64,000 bases of DNA from positions 1 through 64,000 of the forward strand of contig JAYVEV010000033.1 in NCBI GenBank assembly GCA_043773745.1. The letters run 5' to 3'. The position numbers and the translations under genes are program-made. The notes below the pieces were generated by a model. It ran no database searches, had not been told where the DNA came from, and saw nothing but the letters and a program-made list of their open reading frames with translations. Positions within the stretch are counted from its first letter, which is position 1. Each line of letters starts with the position of its first letter. This stretch comes from UKL13-2 sp043773745 (GTDB lineage Bacteria > Pseudomonadota > Gammaproteobacteria > Burkholderiales > Usitatibacteraceae). Of the stretch, positions 25,742 through 34,298 are shown one piece after another.

Positions 25742-26378
25742 GGATAATTTCGATTTGTTCGTTTTCAGTGATGATGAAATCCACCCGCTGATCATTTTCA
25801 GTGGTCGGCACACTATCTACTACTTGCACGGAGAATACGGCTGCAACTCTCTTGGGGGCGGTAGTTTGGGGTTGCTTCGTCTTGGGCGCACTTGCCAACA
25901 AACGATCATAAAATCCCGCGCCATAGCCCAAACGGTTGCCCGTCCGGTCAAATGCTACACCAGGCATGAGCAGGAAATCTATCTCGTTCAAACTAACCAA
26001 CGGCAAACCCATGCGAGGTTCACGGATGCCCCAAACACCCGCTTCCAAATCACGAAAATCTTCAACTTGATACAGCACCAGCTTGCGGGCCGTTTTATCA
26101 ACCCGGGGTAACACGAGGCGCTTGCCTGCATTTAAAACCTGCCGCACAAACGACGCCGTATCAAATTCAGAGCCAAAGCTCATGTAGCCCATCACAGTTT
26201 GCGCTTGCGCATAAGCCGGCATAGTCAATAATAGCGCATTGATATTTTCGGCAAAACGTTCGCGCTCCGCTCGTGCCATCGCATCACGGCGCTCAATGGT
26301 GAGCTTGCGTAGCACATGCTTTTTTTCGGCAATAGCGTTGGCAATGGAATCGACAGAAGAGGGAATGGATGTGGTCAC
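25731..26378 (-). CDS. 5-formyltetrahydrofolate cyclo-ligase
   Basis: ATP-dependent enzyme converting 5-formyl-THF to 5,10-methenyl-THF, the only entry of folinic acid into the active pool. The protein has 215 residues. The N-terminal helix with KKHVLRKLTIERRDAM supplies the ATP-binding Lys/Arg, MGYMSFGSEFDT and FDRTGNRLGYGAGFYDRLLA form the conserved folate/ATP site (GxGxGxYDR type), and DFLLMPGVAFD is the family motif. The start is GTG at 26378. It overlaps folD downstream, so the product can be used directly by FolD. Confidence 0.93.
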   Translation of the reverse strand: MTTSIPSSVDSIANAIAEKKHVLRKLTIERRDAMARAERERFAENINALLLTMPAYAQAQTVMGYMSFGSEFDTASFVRQVLNAGKRLVLPRVDKTARKLVLYQVEDFRDLEAGVWGIREPRMGLPLVSLNEIDFLLMPGVAFDRTGNRLGYGAGFYDRLLASAPKTKQPQTTAPKRVAAVFSVQVVDSVPTTENDQRVDFIITENEQIEIIHDR

Positions 26379-26409
26379 AGTGTCTATTATCGTCGATCAA
26401 TCCATTGTT

Positions 26410-26916
26410 TCAGGAGGTTGCAATATGCCGGGCTAATGCACACCAGACTTCAATATCAAAAAAACGTGTTGCCAGCCCCGATGGCGAGGTCAGTACAAAC
26501 AGTCGGCTGGATCCTAATTGCTCTGCTTGCAGGCCATATTTAACTGGATGGCCCAGCCAGGTTTGTGCGGCAGTTTTGCTGGTAAAAGCGATCGTCTGCG
26601 GCTGATAACGCATCATTTTTTGTGCAAATGCTGTCTTGTCAAAGGCATCAACAGGTAGTTGTGCATCAGTACCCGAGTGTACTTTACATAAATCGGTCAA
26701 CCCTATTCCCAGCTCGATAAGTTGCTCATATTCGCCCGGTGCAAACCGTCGCGACGTAAGACCAGCCGCGTGCAATGTGGGCCAGAACCGGTTACCCGAT
26801 TTTGCATAATAAGCCTTCGCTTTTGCTGAGGCCGTGGACGGCGCGGTGCCGCAGAACACCAGCTTAAGATTGGGCGCCAGCAGGTCAGGCACTAAATAAG
26901 ATGAACCGTCGTTCAT
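26410..26916 (-). CDS. Mug-like mismatch-specific uracil-DNA glycosylase
   Basis: Base-excision repair glycosylase of the Mug/TDG family, 168 residues from ATG 26916. Motif 1, GINPG in E. coli Mug, reads GTAPS here (in LVFCGTAPSTASAKAK). The following SGNRFWPTLHAAGLT matches the NRFW region, and motif 2 TSPSGLATRF corresponds to NPSGLS. The Asn that helps activate water in Mug is therefore an Ala, as in a sub-branch of this family whose range of substrates is less clear. The start could also be upstream at 26979, but that would overlap the preceding gene. It would remove uracil or related lesions opposite G. Confidence 0.85.
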   Translation of the reverse strand: MNDGSSYLVPDLLAPNLKLVFCGTAPSTASAKAKAYYAKSGNRFWPTLHAAGLTSRRFAPGEYEQLIELGIGLTDLCKVHSGTDAQLPVDAFDKTAFAQKMMRYQPQTIAFTSKTAAQTWLGHPVKYGLQAEQLGSSRLFVLTSPSGLATRFFDIEVWCALARHIATS

Positions 26917-26963
26917 GTCAAAACAACTGACGCTGTGTTGTCGCCAGCGCGCGCCATCAGGCG

Positions 26964-27431
26964 CTACGGTTTGGCGCAATCGCAGACCGCGTAACCATCA
27001 TCAAATACAATTTTCCAGACGCCAGGTGATTCGAGGCGCCATGTCGAGGTAAAACGCGCAAATATTTTGCCATCAGGATTGCGTACCGGCCCCGTACTCT
27101 GGGCAAGAGTGCCGGAATTTAATACTTCAACAAATTCTGGCTCCCATGAAAACGGTGTGGCGGGTTTTAAATAAAACTTTTTCCAAAATTCCCCAATTTT
27201 TTCCTTGCCGTGCAGAGGCTTGCCGCCATTCAGAAAAATCGCTTCATCCGAGACAAAACTCAGGAACGCCGCATGGTCACGATCCGCCATAGTTTTGGCG
27301 AACTGTCGCTCAGTGGCGATGACTTGCTGCGTTAAAGCCGCTTTATTAGAACTGGTTGGCATGGTTGACGTCATTGCGCATGAAGCGAGCAAGATAAAAA
27401 TACCGCTCACAAAAAATAATCTGTTTTGCAT
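26964..27431 (-). CDS. lipoprotein with NTF2-like (DUF4440/SnoaL) domain
   Basis: A 155-residue protein with a lipoprotein signal peptide: hydrophobic FFVSGIFILLASC with lipobox LASC, Cys at residue 18. The mature part is a single NTF2-like cone fold (VIATERQFAKTMADRDHAAFLSFVSDEAIFL ... HGKEKIGEFW ... VWKIVFDDG), typical of DUF4440 proteins such as ketosteroid-isomerase-like enzymes. Only one Cys lies in the leader; two more (VCDCAKP) sit at the extreme C-terminus. Its 3' end is close to or overlaps the Mug gene start. Function unknown; probably periplasmic and membrane-anchored. Confidence 0.85.
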   Translation of the reverse strand: MQNRLFFVSGIFILLASCAMTSTMPTSSNKAALTQQVIATERQFAKTMADRDHAAFLSFVSDEAIFLNGGKPLHGKEKIGEFWKKFYLKPATPFSWEPEFVEVLNSGTLAQSTGPVRNPDGKIFARFTSTWRLESPGVWKIVFDDGYAVCDCAKP

Positions 27432-27469
27432 ACTGGTCCATTAATAATTAAAACAAAATAACGGCGTCA

Positions 27470-29380
27470 CTATCCGCGTCCGACCGCGGTCTTAATTTGC
27501 TCTAGTGCGGCGATGTCCTCAATGGTCGTCAAATCTCCGGGATCACGGCCTTCGCAAATAGCTTGAATGGAACGGCGCAATAATTTGCCGGAACGTGTCT
27601 TCGGCAGAAGATTGACAAAGTAGACGCGCGCCGGACGGCCTATTGCGCCAAGTTCATGGTCAACTGTTGCCATGACCACTTTTTCATGCAGCGCCGCAAG
27701 CTCAGGGGTCGCTATTTTAGTCACATCTTTTATCACGGCGAATGCAATCGGCACCTGGCCTTTGAGGGGATCAGCAATGCCGACCACGGCAACCTCGGCA
27801 ATATTGGTATGCGCCTGAATCGCTTCTTCAATCTCGCGCGTGCCAAGGCGATGTCCTGCAACATTGATCACATCATCAGTGCGTCCCATGATGAAGTAAT
27901 AGCCGTCAGCATCACAGGTTGCCCAATCAAACGTGGTGTAAACCTGTTCATCATTGAAGCTGGTGAAATAAGTTTTGACGAAACGCGCATCGTCACCCCA
28001 AATGGTGCTCATACAGCCAGGCGGCAGGGGCGGCACAATACACAGCACACCTTTTTCATTGGCGGCAACCGGCTTGCCGGTTTCTTCGTGTTTGAGTTTC
28101 ATTTGGTAGCCGTAGCTCGCGAAGCTGGGGGAGCCCAGTTTGCGTGGCGTCTCCTCAATGCCTGGCTCGGCCGATAAAATTGGCCATCCCGTTTCGGTTT
28201 GCCAGTAGTTGTCGATTACCTTTACGTTGATACCTTTTTCAATCCAGTCACTGGTTGGTTGATCGAGTGGCTCACCGGCCAAGAATAAATAACGCAGGCT
28301 GCTGGTGTTGTATTTGGTTAGAAAAGCCGGGTCCTGTTTTTTGAGTACTCGCACCGCAGTGGGTGATGAAAACATCACCGACACTTGGTAGTCTTCAACG
28401 ATTTTCCACCAAATACCGGCATCGGGCCGGATCGGCAACCCGTCATACATAATGCTGGTAGAGCCATTAATCAGCGGGGCATAAATAATATAAGAGTGAC
28501 CAACCACCCAGCCGATATCGGAGGTGCAAAAAAACGTTTCGCCCGGTTTGGTGGCAAAAATATGCGGCATCGACGCCGCCAGCGCCACCGCATAGCCTCC
28601 CGTATCCCGCTGCACGCCTTTGGGTTTGCCAGTGGTACCGCTAGTGTAGAGGATATAGCTGGGATGACTCGACTCGACCCATTCACAGGGCACCACTTCG
28701 CCGTGGTGACGATGGCAGAGCGCGACATAGTCCATATCGCGGCCTGGCGTGTACTGGATGGCCTTATCAAGACCGCGATTGACGATCACCACATGCTTGG
28801 GCGGATGCTGGCATAGTTGAATCGATTCATCCGTCAGCGGTTTTAGCGGAATGATTTTGCCCATACGCGAACCAGCATCGGCTGTAATCATGATTTTGGG
28901 TTGCGCATCATCAATGCGTGCCGCCAGTGATGCCGCCGCGAAACCGCCAAACACCACCGAATGAATGGCGCCAATTCGAACCGTCGCGAGCATCGCAAAT
29001 ACTGCCTCGGGAATCATTGGCATATAGATGAGCACGCGATCACCTTTGCCGACGCCGAGAGATTTCAAGATGGCCGCAAAGCGGTTTACTTCATCAAACA
29101 TTTGCCGGTAAGTAAAGCTGCGTTGCTGCTCTACTTCTGACGAAATCCAGACCAATGCATTTTGATCGGCGCGGGTTGCCAAGTGACGATCAATCGCGTT
29201 GTAGCAAAGATTGGTCTCGCCTCCCACGAACCATTTCGCAAACGGCGGTTTTGAAAAATCGCACACTTTGGTAAACGGCTTCACCCAATCAATACGCGCC
29301 GCTTCTGCGGTCCAGAATGCGTCACGCTCATTCATTGAGCGTTCGTGAAATGATTTATAAGAAGGGCGTTGTGGCTTCAT
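27470..29380 (-). CDS. prpE: propionate--CoA ligase
   Basis: AMP-forming acyl-CoA synthetase that activates propionate to propionyl-CoA. The length of 636 residues and N-terminus SYKSFHERSMNERDAFWTAEAARIDW match PrpE rather than Acs. The adenylation P-loop is YTSGTTGKPKGVQRD, the A5-type motif is YWQTETGWP, and the C-terminal catalytic Lys is Lys599 in KTRSGKLLRR, the residue controlled by acylation in this family. It is separated by about 20 kb from prpBCD, unlike enterobacteria where prpE ends the operon. It lies two genes from an AcuI-like reductase that would make propionyl-CoA from acryloyl-CoA, so the local theme is propionyl-CoA supply. Confidence 0.94.
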   Translation of the reverse strand: MKPQRPSYKSFHERSMNERDAFWTAEAARIDWVKPFTKVCDFSKPPFAKWFVGGETNLCYNAIDRHLATRADQNALVWISSEVEQQRSFTYRQMFDEVNRFAAILKSLGVGKGDRVLIYMPMIPEAVFAMLATVRIGAIHSVVFGGFAAASLAARIDDAQPKIMITADAGSRMGKIIPLKPLTDESIQLCQHPPKHVVIVNRGLDKAIQYTPGRDMDYVALCHRHHGEVVPCEWVESSHPSYILYTSGTTGKPKGVQRDTGGYAVALAASMPHIFATKPGETFFCTSDIGWVVGHSYIIYAPLINGSTSIMYDGLPIRPDAGIWWKIVEDYQVSVMFSSPTAVRVLKKQDPAFLTKYNTSSLRYLFLAGEPLDQPTSDWIEKGINVKVIDNYWQTETGWPILSAEPGIEETPRKLGSPSFASYGYQMKLKHEETGKPVAANEKGVLCIVPPLPPGCMSTIWGDDARFVKTYFTSFNDEQVYTTFDWATCDADGYYFIMGRTDDVINVAGHRLGTREIEEAIQAHTNIAEVAVVGIADPLKGQVPIAFAVIKDVTKIATPELAALHEKVVMATVDHELGAIGRPARVYFVNLLPKTRSGKLLRRSIQAICEGRDPGDLTTIEDIAALEQIKTAVGRG

Positions 29381-29403
29381 TTCAGGTGATTGCTATTAAA
29401 TGG

Positions 29404-29979
29404 TTAAAACAATACCTGGTTGATCGCATCCAGCAATGCTTTTGATTTGGCGGGTTTGGTGAGATAACCATTAGCGCCAAATTTGAGGCCTTTAAGAATA
29501 TCGTCCAGCGCACCGAGGCTGGTTAACATTAGCACCGGCAAATCAGCAAGTTTTGGCTCGGCCCGCATGCGGTTGAGAATATCAAAACCATTTGCGTCGG
29601 GCATTAGCACATCCAGAATGACCAAATCAGGCGAAGCTTTCAGGCCGCTTAAAATTCCCGCCCGGTCGGCAGCATGGATAACACGGAAATCATTTGCTTT
29701 CAGAATGCGGGTCAACAGCATTGCCGTAATTTCATCATCTTCAACCACCAAAATGGTCGGCGGTGCGGATACGGGGGGACGCTTTGGCGCCGCCTCGTTG
29801 ATACGCACAAAAAAGCCATTGCTGGTCAGCTTGGATTCACCAATGACCGCTTCATCGCTCAGCTGTACTTGTTGAGCCGGTGTTGGCGTCGGCTCTGGCA
29901 CACTCACCTGCGGGTCGAGGATGGCGGTGAAATCCAGGTCAAATGGATCGCTTTTGCTAGGGGTTGGTTTTTTAGGCAT
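29404..29979 (-). CDS. single-domain response regulator with disordered N-terminus
   Basis: A 191-residue protein: a Pro/Glu/Ser-rich N-terminal 70 residues (PEPTPTPAQQVQLSDE) and a complete CheY-like receiver domain. The receiver has the acidic pair Asp81-Asp82 (VVEDDE), phospho-acceptor Asp123 (VILDVLMPDANG), Thr153 (MLTSLG) and Lys175 (YLTKPAKS). No DNA-binding or enzymatic output domain follows, so it acts by protein contact or as a phosphate relay. No kinase is adjacent; the orphan GAF kinase at 15629 is a possible but unproven partner. The leader upstream of its start holds a short hexamer repeat. It is 23 bases from prpE on the same strand. Confidence 0.85.
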   Translation of the reverse strand: MPKKPTPSKSDPFDLDFTAILDPQVSVPEPTPTPAQQVQLSDEAVIGESKLTSNGFFVRINEAAPKRPPVSAPPTILVVEDDEITAMLLTRILKANDFRVIHAADRAGILSGLKASPDLVILDVLMPDANGFDILNRMRAEPKLADLPVLMLTSLGALDDILKGLKFGANGYLTKPAKSKALLDAINQVLF

Positions 29980-29998
29980 GAAATTGGGAAATAGGAAT

Positions 29999-30021
29999 AG
30001 AAACAGAAACAGAAACAGAGT
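29999..30021. repeat. short tandem hexamer repeat (GAAACA x3)
   Basis: Three GAAACA units follow a related GGAATA unit, just upstream of the response regulator start on the minus strand. Too short to call functional. Repeat-number changes here could alter its leader or promoter spacing. Confidence 0.5.
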
Positions 30022-30128
30022 GCGAAAGTACGATTAACAAAATTTATTGTACACCCAGCCCCTTTGCGCTTAATTCAGGAAAGAGCCAGGACCTATCGTG
30101 GATTGCAACAAATCACCACTTAGAGAAA

Positions 30129-31121
30129 TCAGGCATTCACATCGACCACCAAACGTCCGCGAATTTTTCCGGAGAGCACGTCAGTAGATTTACCAATTGC
30201 CTCATCAAGCCTGATGGTCGCGGTAATTGCATCCAGCTTGGCACGATCAAGATCCGATGCCAGCTTCGTCCATGCCGCGAGGCGGGTTTCCATCGGTTGA
30301 TAAACACTGTCAACGCCCGCCAACACCACGCCGCGCAAAATAAACGGCATCACGGTGGCAGGAAAGTCTGCCCCCTGCGCGAGGCCACATGCTGCCACCA
30401 CGCCGCGATATTGGGTCTGCGCGCAGGCATTGACCAAGGTGTGCGAGCCGACCGAATCAACCACGCCTGCCCAGCGTTCTTTTTGCATTGACTTTCCCAC
30501 ACCCGACAGAGCAGCACGGTCTATGACCTCTTTCGCGCCGAGTGAACGCAAATATTCGGCCTCATGCATTTTCCCGGTGGAAGCAACCACCCCATAGCCC
30601 CAAGAAGACAGAATCGACACCGCCACACTGCCCACACCACCCGATGCGCCCGTGACCAAAATCTCGCCCTGTTCTCGTTTGACGCCATGCCGCTCCAGCG
30701 CCAGGCAACACAACATGGCGGTGTATCCGGCGGTGCCAATGGCCATCGCCTGTTGCAAGGTTAACGCCTCGGGCAACCGTACCAGCCAATCGCTTTTCAA
30801 CTTCGCATACTGCCCCAGACAACCCCAGTAATTTTCGCCCACACCAAAGCCATTCAAAATCACTTTATCGCCCGGCTTCCATGCTGGATGATTGCTGTGT
30901 TCAACTACGCCCGCGCCATCAATACCGGCAACCATCGGCCATTTTCGCACCACCGGCGCGGCATTCGACATCGCCAAAGCATCTTTGTAATTAATAGTCG
31001 AATACGCGATGCGAACCAGCACCTCGCCTTCTTCGGGCAAAGCATTTTTATCGATGTCCGCCACAGCGGCACTGAAGCCGGCATCGGTCTTGTTAAGCAG
31101 AATACCTTTGAAGGTGGTCAT
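30129..31121 (-). CDS. acuI: acrylyl-CoA reductase (AcuI/YhdH) family oxidoreductase
   Basis: NADPH-dependent medium-chain reductase/dehydrogenase of 330 residues, YhdH/AcuI branch, which reduces acryloyl-CoA to propionyl-CoA. It opens MTTFKGILLNKTDAGFSA, and the groES-like half includes SNAAPVVRKWPMVAGIDGAG. The cofactor motif is VTGASGGVGSVAVSIL. The C-terminal IRLDEAIGKSTDVLSGKIRGRLVVDV matches the YhdH family end. The ATG at 31121 is preceded by GAGAG. No zinc-binding Cys/His set is present, as expected for this branch. Nearness to prpE suggests feeding of acrylate- or DMSP-derived carbon into propionyl-CoA; a general quinone reductase role is the alternative. Confidence 0.85.
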   Translation of the reverse strand: MTTFKGILLNKTDAGFSAAVADIDKNALPEEGEVLVRIAYSTINYKDALAMSNAAPVVRKWPMVAGIDGAGVVEHSNHPAWKPGDKVILNGFGVGENYWGCLGQYAKLKSDWLVRLPEALTLQQAMAIGTAGYTAMLCCLALERHGVKREQGEILVTGASGGVGSVAVSILSSWGYGVVASTGKMHEAEYLRSLGAKEVIDRAALSGVGKSMQKERWAGVVDSVGSHTLVNACAQTQYRGVVAACGLAQGADFPATVMPFILRGVVLAGVDSVYQPMETRLAAWTKLASDLDRAKLDAITATIRLDEAIGKSTDVLSGKIRGRLVVDVNA

Positions 31122-31135
31122 GATGACTCTCAAAA

Positions 31136-32383
31136 TTATTTATGTTCAAGCACAGAAGGATTGTCCGCCGAAGCGTGTTTGCGCGAAAAATATTCACGCG
31201 ATTGCATTTCACGCAATCGTGATGCGGTGCGGGAAAATTCTGCCGATACCATCACGGTAGCGTCACCGCCAGACTTGCCAGCCGCCGCTTTACCTGCAAT
31301 AGCAGCAACACGGTCATCCACCACCAGCAATTCCGGCTCCGCCGCCGCACTGCATATCAGTTTCACCCGCTGATCATAAAACACATCAACCAACCAGGTG
31401 AGGCGTCTCACCACATCGGCGCGGTTTTTCGCATGCAATTGCAAAATGCCTGAAATCAGCACCGTGTGATATTGGCTGGCGATAGCCAAATAATCAATTT
31501 GCGAATGGGGTTTGACGCATAGCTCCTCAAACGTAAACCACACCACGCCTTTAGCACGGCGCAGATAGGCCACCTCACGATTACTGATTAACATCGTGCC
31601 ATTGGCTGTGTAGCTTGCTTTCGACATGGCATCAAAGGCTCTCACCATCGCCTTTTCGGCAGCGGATGTAAGCGGTGAGTGATAAACCGGAATTGATTCC
31701 AATATACGCCGCCGATGATCCCGATTACCGCCAATTTCAACCACTTCCAACTCGCGTTTCAAAATTTCAATCGCCGGCAAAAAACGCGAACGCTGTAAAC
31801 CATTCGGGTACAAATCGTCGGGCTGATAATTTGACGTCAAAACCAGTACTACGCCTTTATCCGCCAGCAACTCCAGTAAGCGGCCCAGGATCATGGCGTC
31901 GGCGATATCGCTCACGTGAAACTCATCAAAGCACAGGAGGCGCAGTTGCCGAGCAATTTTGTCCGAAATCGCTTCCAGCGGATCTTCCTCGCCCGCATGC
32001 ATCTGAAGCTCGGCGTGCAGCTCGCGCATGAACTCGTGAAAATGGACACGGCGTTTGCGCTTTAGCGTGCAGACGTTATAAAACGCATCCATCATCAGCG
32101 ATTTGCCGCGTCCTACCGAACCCCAGATATAGAGCCCGCGTGGGGGTTTTTTACCACCACCAAAATTAGTGACGAGCCGATTAACCGGGCCTTGACGGTA
32201 TTGCCGATATTTTTCTAGATCACCGTGCAAACGCTCCAGATGTTGCAGTACTGCAAGCTGCGCGGGATCCGATTCGAAATCACTCGCCTGCGAAAACTTC
32301 CAATACCACTCGAGCGGGTTCGACGCTTCGATCAACTCAGCGTCGTTGGTCTCACCGGAGATGTTGGGGAGCGTTGCATTCAT
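31136..32383 (-). CDS. zapE: cell division protein ZapE (AFG1-like ATPase)
   Basis: AAA-type P-loop ATPase of 415 residues, similar to mitochondrial AFG1, that associates with the Z-ring in E. coli. Walker A is GSVGRGKSLMMD (about 86-97) and Walker B is LLCFDEFHVSDIADA. YIWGSVGRGK and RFLPAIEILKRELEVVEIGG are family hallmarks. The C-terminal 50 residues (after about 365) are Ala/Ser/Lys-rich and probably flexible, making the protein slightly longer than usual. It sits next to lpd, a common arrangement in betaproteobacteria, though no functional link to 2-oxoglutarate dehydrogenase is established. Confidence 0.93.
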   Translation of the reverse strand: MNATLPNISGETNDAELIEASNPLEWYWKFSQASDFESDPAQLAVLQHLERLHGDLEKYRQYRQGPVNRLVTNFGGGKKPPRGLYIWGSVGRGKSLMMDAFYNVCTLKRKRRVHFHEFMRELHAELQMHAGEEDPLEAISDKIARQLRLLCFDEFHVSDIADAMILGRLLELLADKGVVLVLTSNYQPDDLYPNGLQRSRFLPAIEILKRELEVVEIGGNRDHRRRILESIPVYHSPLTSAAEKAMVRAFDAMSKASYTANGTMLISNREVAYLRRAKGVVWFTFEELCVKPHSQIDYLAIASQYHTVLISGILQLHAKNRADVVRRLTWLVDVFYDQRVKLICSAAAEPELLVVDDRVAAIAGKAAAGKSGGDATVMVSAEFSRTASRLREMQSREYFSRKHASADNPSVLEHK

Positions 32384-32523
32384 CAGCTGCTAAATAGTGA
32401 ATTTAAAGAACGTCAGTTGGTAACGGATGCCAGCAGAGAATAAAACAAACTCTTTTACTGGCACGGCTTTTGAAGCACTTTTGCCACAAACGCCTTATCT
32501 GTATTGCATTTTGTTTTTCACAA

Positions 32524-33954
32524 TTACATATTCAAGGTACGCTTGTCCACCGCCAGCGCCGCCTCGCGTACCGCTTCGGACAACGTCGGATGTCCATGGA
32601 CGATTCGGGCTATGTCCTCCGCTGCCGCTTTGAATTCCATCGCCACAACCAGCTCCTGAATCAGCTCAGAAGCATGCGCGTGGATGATGTGTGCGCCGAG
32701 AATACGATCCGTTTTAGCATCGGCAATGATCTTCACAAAGCCGCCGGGCTCGCCCTGCCCCAGCGCTCTACCGTTGGCCGCAAATGGGAACTGGCCTGAT
32801 TTGGTTTCAACACCTTCGGCTTTTAATTGCTGCGCGGTTTTGCCCACCCAAGCCACTTCCGGGGAGGTGTAGATAATCCACGGGATTGTATTGAAATCGA
32901 TATGCGGTTTCTGGCCCGCCATAAATTCAGCTACTGCCACACCTTCATCTTCAGCTTTGTGTGCGAGCATCGGGCCACGCACCACGTCGCCAATCGCAAA
33001 CACATTGGGCAGGTTAGTTTTGCAATGATCGTCAACTTCAATCATGCCGCGATCAGATATTTTGAGCCCCACATTTTCGTGGCCCAAGCCATCCGTATTC
33101 GGGATGCGGCCCACCGAAATAATTAACTTATCGCATTCAAGTTTTTGTGCAGTATTTTTGTCGTCGGTATATTCAACCGTGATACCGGTTTTCTTTTGTG
33201 TGACTTTGCCGATTTTCACGCCGAGTTTGATATCCATCATCTGCTCTTTGGTGAAAACTTTCCAGGCTTCTTTCTGGATGGATTCATCTGTCGCGGCGAG
33301 GAATGAGGGCATCGCCTCCAGCACCGTCACTTCTGCGCCGAGCCTGCGCCACACGCTGCCCAATTCAAGCCCAACCACGCCCGCACCAATGACGCCCAAG
33401 CGCTTCGGCACCGCACCAAAATTCAATGCACCTTCGTTGTCGCAAATACTAATGTTATCAACCGGAATGCCCGGCAAATGCCGCGCTTTGGAACCGGTCG
33501 CAATGATGACGTTTTTTGCTTCAATCGTTTCTTTGGTTTCGCCGTTGACGACTTCAATGGTGTAAACCGCACCGCCTGAAACAAAACGACCGAAGCCTTT
33601 CAACCAAGTAATCTTATTTTTACGGAATAAAAATTCGATGCCTTTGGTCATCTTGCCGACAATGACCTCCTTGCGGTTTTGCATCTTGGTGACGTCCATT
33701 TTTGCACTGCTTACCGAAATGCCGTGGTCACCAAATTGATGTTCAAGTTTTTCGTAATTCTCGGATGATTCCAGCAACGCTTTGGATGGGATGCAACCGA
33801 CATTAAGGCAGGTACCGCCGAGAGCCATCTCACCTTTCGGGTTCTTCCAGCCTTCGATACAGGCGACGCTAAAGCCCAGCTGCGCCGCGCGGATTGACGC
33901 GATATAACCGCCGGGACCGGCACCAATAACCGCCACATCAAATTGTTTGCTCAT
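32524..33954 (-). CDS. lpdA: dihydrolipoyl dehydrogenase (E3)
   Basis: Flavoprotein disulfide oxidoreductase that reoxidises lipoyl groups of the 2-oxoglutarate dehydrogenase complex, 476 residues. FAD-binding motif VIGAGPGGYIASIRAAQLG at the N-terminus, redox Cys pair in GGTCLNVGCIPSKALL, NAD-binding GAGVVGLELGSVWRRLG, and the C-terminal catalytic His-Glu in HGHPTLSEAVREA. I chose the ATG at 33954 because MSKQFDVAVIG is the family N-terminus. It is the third gene of the odhA-odhB-lpd cluster, separated from odhB only by a small membrane protein gene. Confidence 0.96.
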   Translation of the reverse strand: MSKQFDVAVIGAGPGGYIASIRAAQLGFSVACIEGWKNPKGEMALGGTCLNVGCIPSKALLESSENYEKLEHQFGDHGISVSSAKMDVTKMQNRKEVIVGKMTKGIEFLFRKNKITWLKGFGRFVSGGAVYTIEVVNGETKETIEAKNVIIATGSKARHLPGIPVDNISICDNEGALNFGAVPKRLGVIGAGVVGLELGSVWRRLGAEVTVLEAMPSFLAATDESIQKEAWKVFTKEQMMDIKLGVKIGKVTQKKTGITVEYTDDKNTAQKLECDKLIISVGRIPNTDGLGHENVGLKISDRGMIEVDDHCKTNLPNVFAIGDVVRGPMLAHKAEDEGVAVAEFMAGQKPHIDFNTIPWIIYTSPEVAWVGKTAQQLKAEGVETKSGQFPFAANGRALGQGEPGGFVKIIADAKTDRILGAHIIHAHASELIQELVVAMEFKAAAEDIARIVHGHPTLSEAVREAALAVDKRTLNM

Positions 33955-33982
33955 GATGGCAACCACTTATAAAAATAATGAA

Positions 33983-34270
33983 TTAAGACAACCAAACTCT
34001 GGAAATATGCACGCCTAGCGCCGCGCAAAAGCCAGCGATTAACGGTGATGTACCCTTCAGCAAAAAGGGCGGGTTTTTAACCAGCTGTGTTAACCACAAT
34101 GTCAGCGCAACTGCGATGCCCACGCCCAGCGCAACCGCGAAATGCTGACTGATAAAGTGTCCCAGGAACTTGGCAAAAAAGACCGTCAAAAAACCCGTCA
34201 GTACCGCGCCCAACAAAAAAAACAAAGCCTGCTTGAACAGTGCAGCAGGCTTGAATTTTGATTTCGCCAT
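33983..34270 (-). CDS. small hypothetical membrane protein
   Basis: A 95-residue protein with a basic N-terminus (MAKSKFKPAALFK) and two or three hydrophobic segments (about 14-33, 42-62 and a weaker one near 75-92). I do not recognise a family. It lies inside the odhB-lpd interval on the same strand with gaps under 30 bases on both sides, so it is almost certainly cotranscribed with the 2-oxoglutarate dehydrogenase genes. Whether it anchors or serves the complex is unknown. Confidence 0.75.
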   Translation of the reverse strand: MAKSKFKPAALFKQALFFLLGAVLTGFLTVFFAKFLGHFISQHFAVALGVGIAVALTLWLTQLVKNPPFLLKGTSPLIAGFCAALGVHISRVWLS

Positions 34271-34298
34271 GAGCTTGTTTCAGCTTTTAAAATAATGC

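Noticed and set aside
29999..30021. GAAACA units as a CRISPR-like or phase-variable repeat
   Set aside because: Only three six-base units, no spacers and no cas genes.
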